64,000 nucleotides of DNA from Bacillota bacterium (GCA_023391105.1 JAEWBO010000025.1:96568-160567); one strand, 5' to 3'. Shown: positions 8,502 to 17,700, counted from the stretch's first letter. Numbers and translations are program-made. Notes: generated by a model from the sequence alone, not told the origin.

Positions 8502-9275
8502 ATGAAGGTTGTTATACTGGCGGGCGGTTTTGGAACACGCATCAGCGAGGAATCTCACTTGAAGCCTAAGCCAATGATAGAAATCGGAGAAAAGCCTATA
8601 CTTTGGCACATTATGAAGGCCTATTCTCACTATGGGTTTATGGATTTCATAATATGTCTCGGCTATAAAGCTTATGTCATAAAACAATTTTTTGCCGATT
8701 ATTATCTCCACAATTCCGACATTACCTTTGATTTCTGCAACGGAAACGGCATGAAAATTCATAACAATTTTGCTGAGCCGTGGAAAGTCACGCTTGTTGA
8801 TACCGGGCTGAATACAATGACCGGTGGCCGAATAAAGCGTGTGCGTGATTATATCGGCAATGAGCCGTTTATGCTGACATATGGTGACGGCGTGAGCAAC
8901 GTCGATTACTCAAAGCTTGTGGCATTTCATACGAACCATGGTAAAACTGCCACGCTGACGGCTATTCAACCCGGCGGGCGCTTTGGTCTATTAGAAATCG
9001 AGCCGGACAATACTGTTGATCGTTTTTCCGAGAAATCGAAGGAAGATGGCGGATGGATAAACGGCGGGTTTATGGTGCTCAATCCCGAGATTTTTGATCT
9101 TCTCGAAGATGATACAACAGTGTTTGAAAAGAAACCGCTGGAAACACTGGCGGCAACGAACCAGCTTTGCGCTTATAAGCACGATGGCTTTTGGCAATGC
9201 ATGGACACCCAGAGGGACAAGCAGCTGCTGGAAGAGCTTTGGGCAAGCGGTGAAGCCCCTTGGAAGGTCTGGTAA
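8502..9275 (+). CDS. rfbF: Glucose-1-phosphate cytidylyltransferase
   Basis: 257 residues, matching the RfbF/AscA/DdhA size. The nucleotidyltransferase signature (VVILAGGFGTRISEES) is followed by LKPKPMIEIGEKPILWHIM, which separates CTP-using RfbF from the dTTP-using RmlA. It makes CDP-glucose, the entry point to CDP-3,6-dideoxyhexoses. Its stop codon shares one base with the start of rfbG, and the cassette runs without interruption to at least 16288. It is preceded by about 210 bases of AT-rich sequence. Confidence 0.93.
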   Translation: MKVVILAGGFGTRISEESHLKPKPMIEIGEKPILWHIMKAYSHYGFMDFIICLGYKAYVIKQFFADYYLHNSDITFDFCNGNGMKIHNNFAEPWKVTLVDTGLNTMTGGRIKRVRDYIGNEPFMLTYGDGVSNVDYSKLVAFHTNHGKTATLTAIQPGGRFGLLEIEPDNTVDRFSEKSKEDGGWINGGFMVLNPEIFDLLEDDTTVFEKKPLETLAATNQLCAYKHDGFWQCMDTQRDKQLLEELWASGEAPWKVW

Positions 9276-10324
9276 TGAATTTGGGATTTTTCAACGGCAA
9301 AAAAGTCTTGGTGACGGGTCATACCGGATTCAAAGGCTCTTGGCTCTGCCGGACTCTTGTTGGCGCAGGGGCGAAGGTAACGGGTTATTCACTTTTACCT
9401 CCGACAACACCGAGCCTCTTTGATGTTTGCGGACTTGAAAGTGAAATAGACAATATTACAGGTGATATTCGGGATCTGTCGCATCTGCAATCTGTTTTTA
9501 GTAGGTTGAAGCCGGAGATCGTATTGCATCTCGCAGCACAGCCTATTGTGAGAGACAGCTATCAAAAGCCTGTGTACACTTATGAAACCAATGTCATGGG
9601 CACAGTGAACGTTTTGGAATGTGTCCGGCTTTCAGATTGCGTAAGGTCTTTTTTAAATGTGACCACAGATAAAGTCTATAAAAATAATGAATGGGAATGG
9701 GGATATCGCGAGAACGAGCCTCTTGATGGCTATGACCCGTATTCCAATAGCAAGTCCTGCAGCGAGCTTGTGACTCACAGCTACAAGGAATCATTCTTTG
9801 CGGATGGAAGGGTTGCTGTCTCCACTGCCCGTGCCGGTAATGTTATCGGCGGCGGGGATTTTGCGAATGATAGGATCATACCGGATTGTGTTAGGGCGGT
9901 AATGAAGGGTGAAAAAATCGTTGTTCGTAACCCGCATTCAATAAGGCCGTATCAGCATGTGCTTGAGCCCCTCGCAGCTTACCTTATGATCGCGCAGGCC
10001 CAGTATGAGGATATTTCAAAAAGCGGCTATTATAATGTAGGACCCGATGAATGTGATTGCATCACAACGGGGGAGCTTGTTGATTTATTCTGCGGCTTCT
10101 GGGGTAAAGGTTTAACATGGGAGAACCGGTTCGTGGGGGGGCCGCATGAAGCCAGATTCCTCAAATTGGATTGCTCCAAGCTCAAAAACGTGTTTAAATG
10201 GCGGCCACGATGGGATGTCGGCACATCGGTGGAAAAAACTGTGGAGTGGACAAAGGTATATATGGATGGCGGCGATGTGAAACAATGCATGGACAATCAG
10301 GTCGACGCATTTTTTAACAGCTGA
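9275..10324 (+). CDS. rfbG: CDP-glucose 4,6-dehydratase
   Basis: 349 residues from ATG 9275, which overlaps the rfbF stop by one base; an in-frame TTG at 9260 would lie inside rfbF. The SDR glycine motif reads TGHTGFKGSWL, typical of RfbG, with the active-site YSNSK and a TTDKVYKN segment in place of the RmlB TDEVYG. It converts CDP-glucose to CDP-4-keto-6-deoxyglucose using tightly bound NAD. It supplies RfbH directly downstream. Confidence 0.93.
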   Translation: MNLGFFNGKKVLVTGHTGFKGSWLCRTLVGAGAKVTGYSLLPPTTPSLFDVCGLESEIDNITGDIRDLSHLQSVFSRLKPEIVLHLAAQPIVRDSYQKPVYTYETNVMGTVNVLECVRLSDCVRSFLNVTTDKVYKNNEWEWGYRENEPLDGYDPYSNSKSCSELVTHSYKESFFADGRVAVSTARAGNVIGGGDFANDRIIPDCVRAVMKGEKIVVRNPHSIRPYQHVLEPLAAYLMIAQAQYEDISKSGYYNVGPDECDCITTGELVDLFCGFWGKGLTWENRFVGGPHEARFLKLDCSKLKNVFKWRPRWDVGTSVEKTVEWTKVYMDGGDVKQCMDNQVDAFFNS

Positions 10325-10368
10325 TTATTGTTTAAGACGGATAAAAACATATTCATAGGGAGTAAATA

Positions 10369-11712
10369 ATGTTCGAGAAAATGACGGAAGAACAAGCAAA
10401 ATCGCATATTCTGGCGCTGGTATCCGAATACTGTGACGTTTACCATAAACGTAATAATCAGTTTGAGGCTGGACAGAGAATCCCCTATGCCTCAAGAATC
10501 TATGATCGGGAAGAGATGGTCAATTTGGTTGACAGCTCTCTTGAGTTCTGGCTGACTGCTGGACGGTATACCGATTTATTTGAGGAACAGTTTTCTGAGT
10601 TTCTTGGCATCAAATATACCGCCCTTGTCAACTCCGGCTCTTCGGCTAATCTTATCGCCTTTATGGCATTGACCTCTCCTTTGCTTGGTGAACGCGCTAT
10701 ACGCCGCGGCGATGAGGTAATCACAGCAGCGGCCGGTTTTCCTACCACAGTCGCTCCGATCATTCAATATGGTGCTGTTCCTGTATTTATTGATATGACG
10801 ATCCCTCAATACAACGTTGATGTTTCGCAGCTGGAAAAAGCATTATCGAATAACACCAAAGCCGTTATGCTTGCGCATACGCTCGGAAATCCTTTTGACA
10901 TAAAATCAGTACTGGAATTCTGTAAGAAACATAATCTATGGCTAATCGAAGACAACTGTGACGCGCTTGGATCGAAGTACACATTAGACGGAAAAGAACA
11001 ATTTACCGGTACTTTTGGTGACATTGGTACTTCCAGTTTCTATCCTCCGCATCATATGACGATGGGAGAGGGCGGCGCCGTCTATACGAATGATCCGCTG
11101 CTTAACAAGATTATCCGCTCAATGCGTGATTGGGGTAGGGATTGCATGTGTCCTTCGGGTAAGGATGACCTTTGCGGACACCGTTTCACCAAAGAATATA
11201 AAGATCTGCCTACTGGGTATGATCATAAATACGTATATTCTCATTTTGGCTATAATCTCAAGGCGACTGATATGCAGGCGGCCATCGGTTGTGCTCAGCT
11301 TGAAAAACTGCCCGGCTTTATCGAAAAGCGTCGTTCCAATTATGATCGTTTAAAAGCGGGACTTGCTTGTGTAGCGGATAAGCTCATCCTTTCCGAGCCT
11401 TGTGAAAACTCCGCTCCCAGCTGGTTTGGATTTTTATTGACTTGTCAACCAAATGCATCGCGAAGGACAATCGTCCCGTACATAGAGAGCAAAGGTATTC
11501 AGACCCGGATGCTGTTTGCGGGAAATTTGATTAAGCATCCATGCTTTGACGAAATGCGGACCACGAATGAAGGTTTCCGTGTGGTTGGTGAACTGAATGC
11601 CACTGACAGAATCATGAATGATACCTTCTGGGTGGGTGTTTATCCGGGCATGACCGATCAGATGATCGACTATATCATCGAGACGATCGCGGATGCCTGT
11701 AACAATCTATGA
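10369..11712 (+). CDS. rfbH: CDP-4-keto-6-deoxyglucose 3-dehydrase (E1), Fe-S PMP enzyme
   Basis: 447 residues. It belongs to the aspartate aminotransferase fold, but the PLP lysine is replaced by histidine (His228 in FYPPHHMTMGEGG), the mark of E1-type dehydrases that keep the cofactor as PMP. Four cysteines match the [2Fe-2S] ligand pattern of Yersinia E1/Salmonella RfbH: Cys197, Cys259, Cys261 and Cys269, the last three in the GRDCMC...LCG region. This separates it from ColD, which lacks the cluster. The enzyme removes the C3 hydroxyl; release of the 3,6-dideoxy product normally needs the reductase E3 (AscD/DdhD), which is not encoded in this window. Its end overlaps gtrA by four bases. 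Confidence 0.92.
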   Translation: MFEKMTEEQAKSHILALVSEYCDVYHKRNNQFEAGQRIPYASRIYDREEMVNLVDSSLEFWLTAGRYTDLFEEQFSEFLGIKYTALVNSGSSANLIAFMALTSPLLGERAIRRGDEVITAAAGFPTTVAPIIQYGAVPVFIDMTIPQYNVDVSQLEKALSNNTKAVMLAHTLGNPFDIKSVLEFCKKHNLWLIEDNCDALGSKYTLDGKEQFTGTFGDIGTSSFYPPHHMTMGEGGAVYTNDPLLNKIIRSMRDWGRDCMCPSGKDDLCGHRFTKEYKDLPTGYDHKYVYSHFGYNLKATDMQAAIGCAQLEKLPGFIEKRRSNYDRLKAGLACVADKLILSEPCENSAPSWFGFLLTCQPNASRRTIVPYIESKGIQTRMLFAGNLIKHPCFDEMRTTNEGFRVVGELNATDRIMNDTFWVGVYPGMTDQMIDYIIETIADACNNL

Positions 11713-12131
11713 AGATCGTTGACTGGGTAAAAAAGGTTTTTGGCGATAAGCGCATACGGTTTTTATTCGTTGGAGGACTTAATACGGCGGTTGGATACGG
11801 GTTCTACGCGTTGTTTATTTCTATAGGGCTGGATCCTTATGTAGCCACAACGTTATCAACGGTTCTTGGTGTGATAAACAGTTATTTTTGGAACAAGTAT
11901 TTTACATTCAGACAGCCAAAGAAGTCGTTGTCCGAGATCTTGCGTTTTGTGCTTGTATATGCCATAAGTTATGGTGCTAATTTGGGGCTCGTATATGTGT
12001 TCATTGACATGCTTGGCATGAACTCATACTTATCCGGCGTGATATGCCTTTTTGTCACCACGATTGTAAGCTACGTGGGACATAATTTCTTTAGCTTCAA
12101 AAACAGATCGAAAAAGGAAGCCAACGTATGA
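11709..12131 (+). CDS. GtrA-family membrane protein
   Basis: 140 residues with four hydrophobic segments, and the family opening RFLFVGGLNTAVGYGFYALF plus SYFWNKYFTFR. GtrA proteins are proposed to flip undecaprenyl-phosphate-linked sugars, or to assist GtrB-type synthases, for decorating surface polymers. The gene overlaps both rfbH and the next gene by four bases, so it is part of the CDP-sugar operon. That ties the finished sugar to a lipid-linked route rather than direct cytoplasmic transfer. A GtrB-like gene lies at the far end of the same operon. Confidence 0.85.
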   Translation: MKIVDWVKKVFGDKRIRFLFVGGLNTAVGYGFYALFISIGLDPYVATTLSTVLGVINSYFWNKYFTFRQPKKSLSEILRFVLVYAISYGANLGLVYVFIDMLGMNSYLSGVICLFVTTIVSYVGHNFFSFKNRSKKEANV

Positions 12132-13045
12132 AGAAGGTTGTGATCACGGGTCCCACGGGCTGCATTGGTGTGGCCTTGAGCAGGGCGCTTTTGGCAGACG
12201 GTTGTGAGGTGTATGCGGTATGCCGCCCAAACTCGCCAAACATCAGGCTCCTGCCGGTTCATTTGTCTATCCATGTGGTGGAAAGCGATATAAAGGATTT
12301 GAGCCTTTTGGCGTCCCGCCTTGGCGGCGGTTTTGACGTGTTCTTTCATCTTGCTTGGTCGGGCACGTTTGGTGCTGATAGGAACGACGCGCAGAGGCAA
12401 TTAAAAAATGTAAAGTATACGCTTGATGCTGTGAAGCTGGCAAAGGACATCGGATGCAGGATGTTTATCGGCGCCGGTTCACAAGCCGAATATGGACATT
12501 TTGACAGACCGGCAGACGATACGCTGGTACCCAAGCCATTTACGTTCTATGGGGCTGCGAAGCTTTCGGCTGGACAGATGAGCCGTGTTTATGCAAATCA
12601 GATTGGTATTGCACATGCATGGGTTCGCATTTTCAGCATATACGGACCCGGTGATGATAAAAACACACTTGTCCATTTATTGATTCGGGAGCTGCTTGCA
12701 GACGGTTCTCCTGCCCTTACAGCAGGGGAGCAGACTTGGGATTATCTTTACAGCGATGATGCGGCGAAGGCCTTGGCTGCGGTTGCCGAATCCGGGAAGG
12801 ACGGCAGTGTCTATAATCTCGGATCGGGTGAACAACGCGTATTAAAGGAATATATCTCCATAATCAGAGATATTGTCAGTCCTAAAACCGTACTTCGGCT
12901 TGGAGATAGACCCTATGGTCAGGATCAAGTGATGTATTTGAGCGCGGACATAAACAAGCTGAAGAACGATACAGGTTTTGTCCCCAAAACCACGTTTGAT
13001 GAGGGTGTGAAACAGACGCTTAAAGCGATCGTATCGGAGGAATAA
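12128..13045 (+). CDS. NAD(P)-dependent SDR, CDP-deoxyhexose reductase/epimerase-like
   Basis: 305 residues of the extended SDR type: glycine motif TGPTGCIG (residues 7-14), FHLAWSG, and catalytic YGAAK (Tyr141, Lys145). Its place after rfbFGH is where abequose/paratose synthases (RfbJ/RfbS), AscF or the yersiniose reductase YerF are found, all reducing a C4 keto group or a keto side chain of a CDP-deoxysugar. Because a YerE-like TPP enzyme starts nine bases downstream, a YerF-like role is plausible. I cannot decide between these from sequence. It overlaps gtrA by four bases. Confidence 0.75.
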   Translation: MKKVVITGPTGCIGVALSRALLADGCEVYAVCRPNSPNIRLLPVHLSIHVVESDIKDLSLLASRLGGGFDVFFHLAWSGTFGADRNDAQRQLKNVKYTLDAVKLAKDIGCRMFIGAGSQAEYGHFDRPADDTLVPKPFTFYGAAKLSAGQMSRVYANQIGIAHAWVRIFSIYGPGDDKNTLVHLLIRELLADGSPALTAGEQTWDYLYSDDAAKALAAVAESGKDGSVYNLGSGEQRVLKEYISIIRDIVSPKTVLRLGDRPYGQDQVMYLSADINKLKNDTGFVPKTTFDEGVKQTLKAIVSEE

Positions 13046-13053
13046 CGGAATTA

Positions 13054-14862
13054 ATGAAAATTAAGTTATCGGATTATTTATCAAATATACTTGCGGATAA
13101 AGGTATTGAACATGTTTTTACGGTGACGGGTGGCGGTGCCATGCATTTAAATGACGCTTTTGGCAACAACGAGCGTTTGAAATGCGTTTATAATCACCAT
13201 GAGCAGGCTTGCGCCATCGCAGCAGAAGGCTACTATAAGGCCGTCCGAAAGATGCCGGTCGTTTGCGTCACGACTGGCCCCGGGGGGACCAATGCACTGA
13301 CAGGTGTGCTGGGGGCGTGGCTTGACTCTGTCCCAATGATGGTTATCTCGGGACAGGTCAAGTTTGAGTGTACGATCGCGTCCACAGATGTGCCGCTGCG
13401 CCAGCTTGGCGATCAGGAGTTTAATATTGTGGATATCGTACGTCCCATGACGAAATACGCCTGCATGGTGACAGATCCCAATAAGATTCTCTATCATGTA
13501 GAAAAAGCGTTATATATCGCGACTCATGGGCGCCCTGGCCCAGTGTGGCTGGACATACCTCTTAACGTTCAGGCGGCTGTGATTGAGACAGACGACCTTG
13601 TCCGGTATTCAGAGACAGAGGACGAAGCGTTGCTTCCTCCCCGAGTTTCTTCCGATACGATACAAAAAGTGATAGACAAGCTGAAAGCCGCAAAAAAGCC
13701 TGCCATCATTGCAGGGACAGGCATATGGCTGTCCGATGGCAAGCAGATATTTGATCGTGCGGCAGAGCAGCTTAATATTCCGGTAATGACGGCCTGGGGT
13801 AATCATGATCTCATCCCCAACGATCATCCTTTATATGCTGGTCGTCCGGGTACTGTGGGTACGCGCGGCGGTAATTTTGTCTTTCAGACATGTGACGTGC
13901 TTTTGGTGCTCGGCTGCCGTATGAATTTGCGTCAGATCGGCTATGTGTGGGATCAGGTTGCGCCAGAAGCGTATAAGATCATGGTCGATATTGATCCGGC
14001 TGAGCTTAGTAAGAGCACGTTTAAACCCGATATGCCCATCTTTGCGGATGTGAAAGATTTTCTCAATAAAATATATGAAGCAGGGTTTGTCAAAGAAGGC
14101 AAGCAGCATGAAAAGTGGTTGGTATGGTGCCGTGATATTAACCTGAAGTATAATTACGACGCATATACAAGCGAAGACAGAGTCAACCCTTATGCTTTTA
14201 TCACAAGCATGTTCAACAAGCTGCCCGAAAATCAATTGGTCGTTGCTTCGAATGGGTCTGCCTGCGTTGTGACTTTTCAGGCGGGCACCATGAAAAAAGG
14301 ACAGCGTGTTTTTACCAACAGCGGATGCGCCTCTATGGGATATGGCTTGCCTGCTTCTATTGGAGCATGCGTGGGCAGCGGATACAAAAGCACCATTTGC
14401 CTTGAGGGTGATGGCAGCCTTCAGATGAACATACAGGAGCTGCAGACGGTGATACATAACAGACTGCCTATTAAAATTTTTGTGTTTGAAAATCAAGGGT
14501 ATCATTCGATAAGGCAAACACAAAGCAACTTCTTTAAAGGTAGATTCGCCGGAGTGGACAGAGAATCGGGTGTAAGCTTTCCCGATCTCGAAAAGATTGC
14601 CAATGCTTATGGGTATCCTTTCTACACCATATCCAGTGAAGAAAATATGGAAACGGTTTTGGAAGATGTATTGAGATGTGATGGGCCGCTGATTTGTGAG
14701 GTGCGGCTAAGTATAGAGCAGAGCTTCGAACCTAAGTCATCGTCAAAGCTGCTGCCAGATGGAAAAATGGTATCAATGCCATTGGAGGATATGTTCCCAT
14801 TTCTATCGGAAGAAGAAATGACCCAAAACAATTATAAATGTGATGAGGAGGGCCAATTATGA
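13054..14862 (+). CDS. Thiamine-diphosphate enzyme, acetolactate synthase superfamily (YerE-like candidate)
   Basis: 602 residues. Visible parts: an N-terminal pyrimidine-binding domain with the catalytic glutamate (Glu50 in NHHEQACAIAAEGYY) and TTGPGGTNALTG; a central domain (about 190-330); and the pyrophosphate domain with the TPP/Mg signature starting GDGS at residue 452 and ending in FVFEN. This is acetolactate-synthase architecture, but the gene sits in a CDP-sugar operon with no ilvN. In Yersinia, YerE of this superfamily adds an acetyl unit from pyruvate to CDP-4-keto-3,6-dideoxyglucose, making a branched sugar. A similar role here is an inference. The start overlaps nothing (8-base gap); the end overlaps the next gene by four bases. 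Confidence 0.75.
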   Translation: MKIKLSDYLSNILADKGIEHVFTVTGGGAMHLNDAFGNNERLKCVYNHHEQACAIAAEGYYKAVRKMPVVCVTTGPGGTNALTGVLGAWLDSVPMMVISGQVKFECTIASTDVPLRQLGDQEFNIVDIVRPMTKYACMVTDPNKILYHVEKALYIATHGRPGPVWLDIPLNVQAAVIETDDLVRYSETEDEALLPPRVSSDTIQKVIDKLKAAKKPAIIAGTGIWLSDGKQIFDRAAEQLNIPVMTAWGNHDLIPNDHPLYAGRPGTVGTRGGNFVFQTCDVLLVLGCRMNLRQIGYVWDQVAPEAYKIMVDIDPAELSKSTFKPDMPIFADVKDFLNKIYEAGFVKEGKQHEKWLVWCRDINLKYNYDAYTSEDRVNPYAFITSMFNKLPENQLVVASNGSACVVTFQAGTMKKGQRVFTNSGCASMGYGLPASIGACVGSGYKSTICLEGDGSLQMNIQELQTVIHNRLPIKIFVFENQGYHSIRQTQSNFFKGRFAGVDRESGVSFPDLEKIANAYGYPFYTISSEENMETVLEDVLRCDGPLICEVRLSIEQSFEPKSSSKLLPDGKMVSMPLEDMFPFLSEEEMTQNNYKCDEEGQL

Positions 14863-15638
14863 ATATTCTCGAAAGAAAGATGTTGGATGCGCTCACGGAG
14901 CTCAAAGAGAAGTATAACGTCTATGGCATTAAAGCTGAGTTCGAAGCCGAAGGGACCAGAACGGAAGATCTGATTAAGCTCCAATATGTCGTGGCCAAAG
15001 CAGGGTTGAAAATATGTATGAAAATCGGTGGTTGTGAGGCGGTGCGAGACATCGATCAATGCAAGCTTTTTAATATTAATGCGGTGATGGCTCCGATGAT
15101 TGAATCTGCCTTTGCGATGAAGAAATTCATTGGCGCTTGCAACAAGGTCTACAATGCGGAAGGGCAATATGATAAAGTAGACAAAGTTGTCAACCTTGAG
15201 ACAATCAATGCCTTTCATTGCATGGACGAGATTTTTGAGACTGGCAAGGGCTTTTTGGACTCGGTTGTGGTTGGCAGAGTCGATTTTTCTGCATCTTTAG
15301 GACTTTCACGCAGTGAAATCAACTCGGACATCGTATTGGATTACACAAGAAAAGTATGTGCAAAGGCAAAGGAATACGGCTATATATCGTCCTTTGGCGG
15401 CGGTGTGTCCGCTGAGGTTGTGCCCTTTGTTGAAGCAATGAAGGACGTTTTAGACCGTTTTGAGACACGCAAGGTCATTTTCCCGATTGAGGATATTGGT
15501 AACAAGCCTGAGCTTGCCATAAATAAAGCGGTTGAATTTGAATATTATTACCTGAAAAATAAGTTCGATTATTATTATGGTATGGCTTCCGAGGATGCGA
15601 CAAGACTTAAAATGCTGGAAGAGCGAATGGATAAATAA
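14859..15638 (+). CDS. HpcH/HpaI aldolase / citrate-lyase-like protein
   Basis: 259 residues. The TIM-barrel family features are MAPMIESAF, NLETINAF with a conserved glutamate, and GRVDFSASLG, equivalent to the G(P/R).DLS.S.G metal-site strand of HpcH/HpaI class II aldolases and the citrate-lyase beta family. Such enzymes join or cleave pyruvate or acetyl units from a carbonyl partner. It overlaps the TPP gene by four bases and shares one base with the phosphatase, so the three are tightly coupled. The substrate is unknown; I infer action on a keto-acid or a sugar made in this operon. Confidence 0.75.
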   Translation: MNILERKMLDALTELKEKYNVYGIKAEFEAEGTRTEDLIKLQYVVAKAGLKICMKIGGCEAVRDIDQCKLFNINAVMAPMIESAFAMKKFIGACNKVYNAEGQYDKVDKVVNLETINAFHCMDEIFETGKGFLDSVVVGRVDFSASLGLSRSEINSDIVLDYTRKVCAKAKEYGYISSFGGGVSAEVVPFVEAMKDVLDRFETRKVIFPIEDIGNKPELAINKAVEFEYYYLKNKFDYYYGMASEDATRLKMLEERMDK

Positions 15639-16288
15639 TGAGTATAGTTCGATATCATAATATCTTTTTTGACTTTGACGGAACCATTGCCGATTCCAGC
15701 CCCGGGATTATTGAGTGCGTGAAGCACGCGATTTCCTGCGCTGACATGGATTGTCCATGTGAGGAAAGTATCAAATCCATCATTGGTCCGACATTACCCA
15801 CAATGATAAGGACGCTGTATCCGGATATTGATCAGAAACGGTTCGATATCATGTTTCGTGAGTATAGAGAGCATTATAAGACAGCAGGCGTCAGTGGTGT
15901 CGTGCTGTATGATGGGATAAACGAACTGTTGTGTGAGCTTCACCGACAAGGGAAAAGGCTGTTTGTTGTGTCATCAAAACCGCAGAAATATCTTCGGCAG
16001 ATATGTGCGAACTGTTCGTTATCAGATTTGTTCGAGGATATAATCGGCGTGGATCTTACCACAGATCCTTTGAGCAAGACGAGGTTATTGGCTGATTTGC
16101 TGGAAGCCAATCAGGTAGATAAAAGCAGTTCAGTCATGGTGGGCGATACGATGTCTGATATTAAGGCCGCTCAGGAGAACGGAATAGACAGTATTGGTGT
16201 GACGTTCGGATTCGGTGCTTTTGAGGAGCCCTTTGTCCCCACATATTTATGCCATTCAGCAGATGAATTGGCAGCGCTATTGAAATAG
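15638..16288 (+). CDS. HAD-superfamily phosphatase, phosphoglycolate-phosphatase-like
   Basis: 216 residues with the four HAD motifs: DFDGT (Asp12 nucleophile, Asp14), VVSSKP, a lysine in the LSKTRLL region, and MVGDTMSDIKAA. An alpha-helical cap lies between motifs 1 and 2, as in the PGP/Gph subclass. The start ATG shares its first base with the stop of the aldolase gene. In this operon it probably removes phosphate from a sugar or small metabolite intermediate; the substrate cannot be read from the sequence. Confidence 0.82.
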   Translation: MSIVRYHNIFFDFDGTIADSSPGIIECVKHAISCADMDCPCEESIKSIIGPTLPTMIRTLYPDIDQKRFDIMFREYREHYKTAGVSGVVLYDGINELLCELHRQGKRLFVVSSKPQKYLRQICANCSLSDLFEDIIGVDLTTDPLSKTRLLADLLEANQVDKSSSVMVGDTMSDIKAAQENGIDSIGVTFGFGAFEEPFVPTYLCHSADELAALLK

Positions 16289-16303
16289 AAAGGGTCAATG
16301 CAT

Positions 16304-17257
16304 ATGAAAACGGTCAGTGTGGTTGTACCATGCTACAATGAGGAAGAAAACGTTATACCCATGTATGAGGCCATTCGGGCAACCATGACAGAATCGCTGC
16401 CGGAATATAACTATGAAATTATCTTTATTGATAACAAATCAAAGGACCGGACGAGGGATAAAATTCGCATAGCCTGTGAGCGGGATATAAATGTGAAGGC
16501 AATATTGAACGCAAAGAATTTCGGGCAGTTCAATTCTCCGTATTACGGCGTGACGCAGGCAACCGGTGATTGTGTCATTTTAATCAGCTGCGATTTTCAG
16601 GATCCTGTGGACATGATTCCAAAGTATGTGGCCGAGTGGGAAAATGGCTTTAAGATTGTGATTGGCATCAAGACCACAAGCAAAGAAAACAGGATCATGT
16701 ATTTCCTAAGGTCATGCTATTATAAGCTGGTCAAACGTATTTCTGAAGTGGAACAGATCGAACATTTCACGGGCTTTGGTCTTTATGATAAGGATTTTGT
16801 ACGTGTTTTGGCCAAGCTGGAGGATCCGGCACCCTTTTTAAGGGGAATTGTCGCGGAGCTTGGCTATGAGCGCAAAGAAATACCTTACGAGCAGGCCAAA
16901 CGGCGTGCCGGAAAAACAAGTAATAACTTTTATAAGCTGTATGATGGTGCAATGCTTGGTATCACATCATACTCAAAAGTGCCCTTGCGTATTGCGACCA
17001 TGCTTGGTTTTATCTTCTCTGCTATCAGCCTTGTGGTAGCGCTTGTCTATTTTGTATTAAAGCTTATTTACTGGGATCGTTTTCCCGCGGGCACAGCGCC
17101 TATTCTTATTGGTATATTTCTGATAGGGTCTATACAGATTTTCTTCATTGGATTATTGGGCGAGTATGTGTTGAATATGAATACGAGGGTGATGAAAAGG
17201 CCGCTTGTGGTAGAGGAACAGCGGATAAATTTTGATAGTAAGCCGGAGGAAAAATGA
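16304..17257 (+). CDS. GtrB/DPM1-like polyprenyl-phosphate glycosyltransferase (GT2, two C-terminal TM helices)
   Basis: 317 residues from ATG 16304 (AAAGGG nine bases upstream; ATG 16298 is too close to that site). The GT-A domain shows VSVVVPCYNEEENV, the D-N variant of the nucleotide site (FIDNKSKDRT) and the metal motif in ISCDFQDP. Two hydrophobic helices (about residues 230-255 and 265-290) end the protein, as in GtrB and ArnC. Such enzymes load a nucleotide sugar onto undecaprenyl phosphate. With gtrA in the same operon it gives two parts of a Gtr-type system. Confidence 0.85.
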   Translation: MKTVSVVVPCYNEEENVIPMYEAIRATMTESLPEYNYEIIFIDNKSKDRTRDKIRIACERDINVKAILNAKNFGQFNSPYYGVTQATGDCVILISCDFQDPVDMIPKYVAEWENGFKIVIGIKTTSKENRIMYFLRSCYYKLVKRISEVEQIEHFTGFGLYDKDFVRVLAKLEDPAPFLRGIVAELGYERKEIPYEQAKRRAGKTSNNFYKLYDGAMLGITSYSKVPLRIATMLGFIFSAISLVVALVYFVLKLIYWDRFPAGTAPILIGIFLIGSIQIFFIGLLGEYVLNMNTRVMKRPLVVEEQRINFDSKPEEK

Positions 17258-17302
17258 TATGGCGGAGTTGAGTAGAAAGAGGATGAATCGTTTTATTAAA
17301 TA

Positions 17303-17329
17303 GGGTGTATCCTCGATTTTTGTGTAAAC
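17303..17329 (+). repeat. IS256-type element end
   Basis: The sequence running from GGGTGTATCCTCGATTTT to GTGTAAAC resembles the terminal repeats of IS256-family elements. It lies about 140 bases beyond the 3' end of the transposase remnant on the minus strand. A degenerate second copy of this region and its flank is at 17841-17930. Confidence 0.45.
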
Positions 17330-17466
17330 TCGAAAGAGCGTAAGAAAAAGCGTGAGCCGCACGACGGCTTACCCATCTTGGGTGCATAATAGCGGAAACG
17401 GCCGGGCATGTCAAGGGCGACCATTAGGTCGTATATTTTACCCATGACCTGTCCCTGCCGTTTCTG

Positions 17467-17700
17467 CTACTCAGGAAGCCTGTCTGCAAAGAATATCTCC
17501 AATTGCGAATGAATTGCCCCAATCTTTTCGACGTCCTGCCCATTTCTTTATGATATCCATCATGGCCAGATTCAGCATTTACAGCAGGCTATCGTCAGTC
17601 GGGAATACCGACTTGGCCTTGGTCCTCTGCGCAGCTGGCGGTTGAAATTCTCAATGGCATTCTTGGTGTAAATAAGCGTACGTACCTGCTTCAAAGCGGT
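17467..17700 (-). pseudogene. IS256-family (mutator-type) transposase, C-terminal remnant
   Basis: Reading the minus strand gives, in three pieces, the conserved end of an IS256-type transposase: RTLIYTKNAIENFNRQLRR, then TKAKSVFPTDD, then LNLAMMDIIKKWAGRRKDWG and finally QLEIFFADRLPE with TAG at 17467-17469. The pieces are separated by frameshifts, and one TAA interrupts the second. Only about 80 residues of a roughly 400-residue protein remain, so the gene is dead. Confidence 0.75.
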
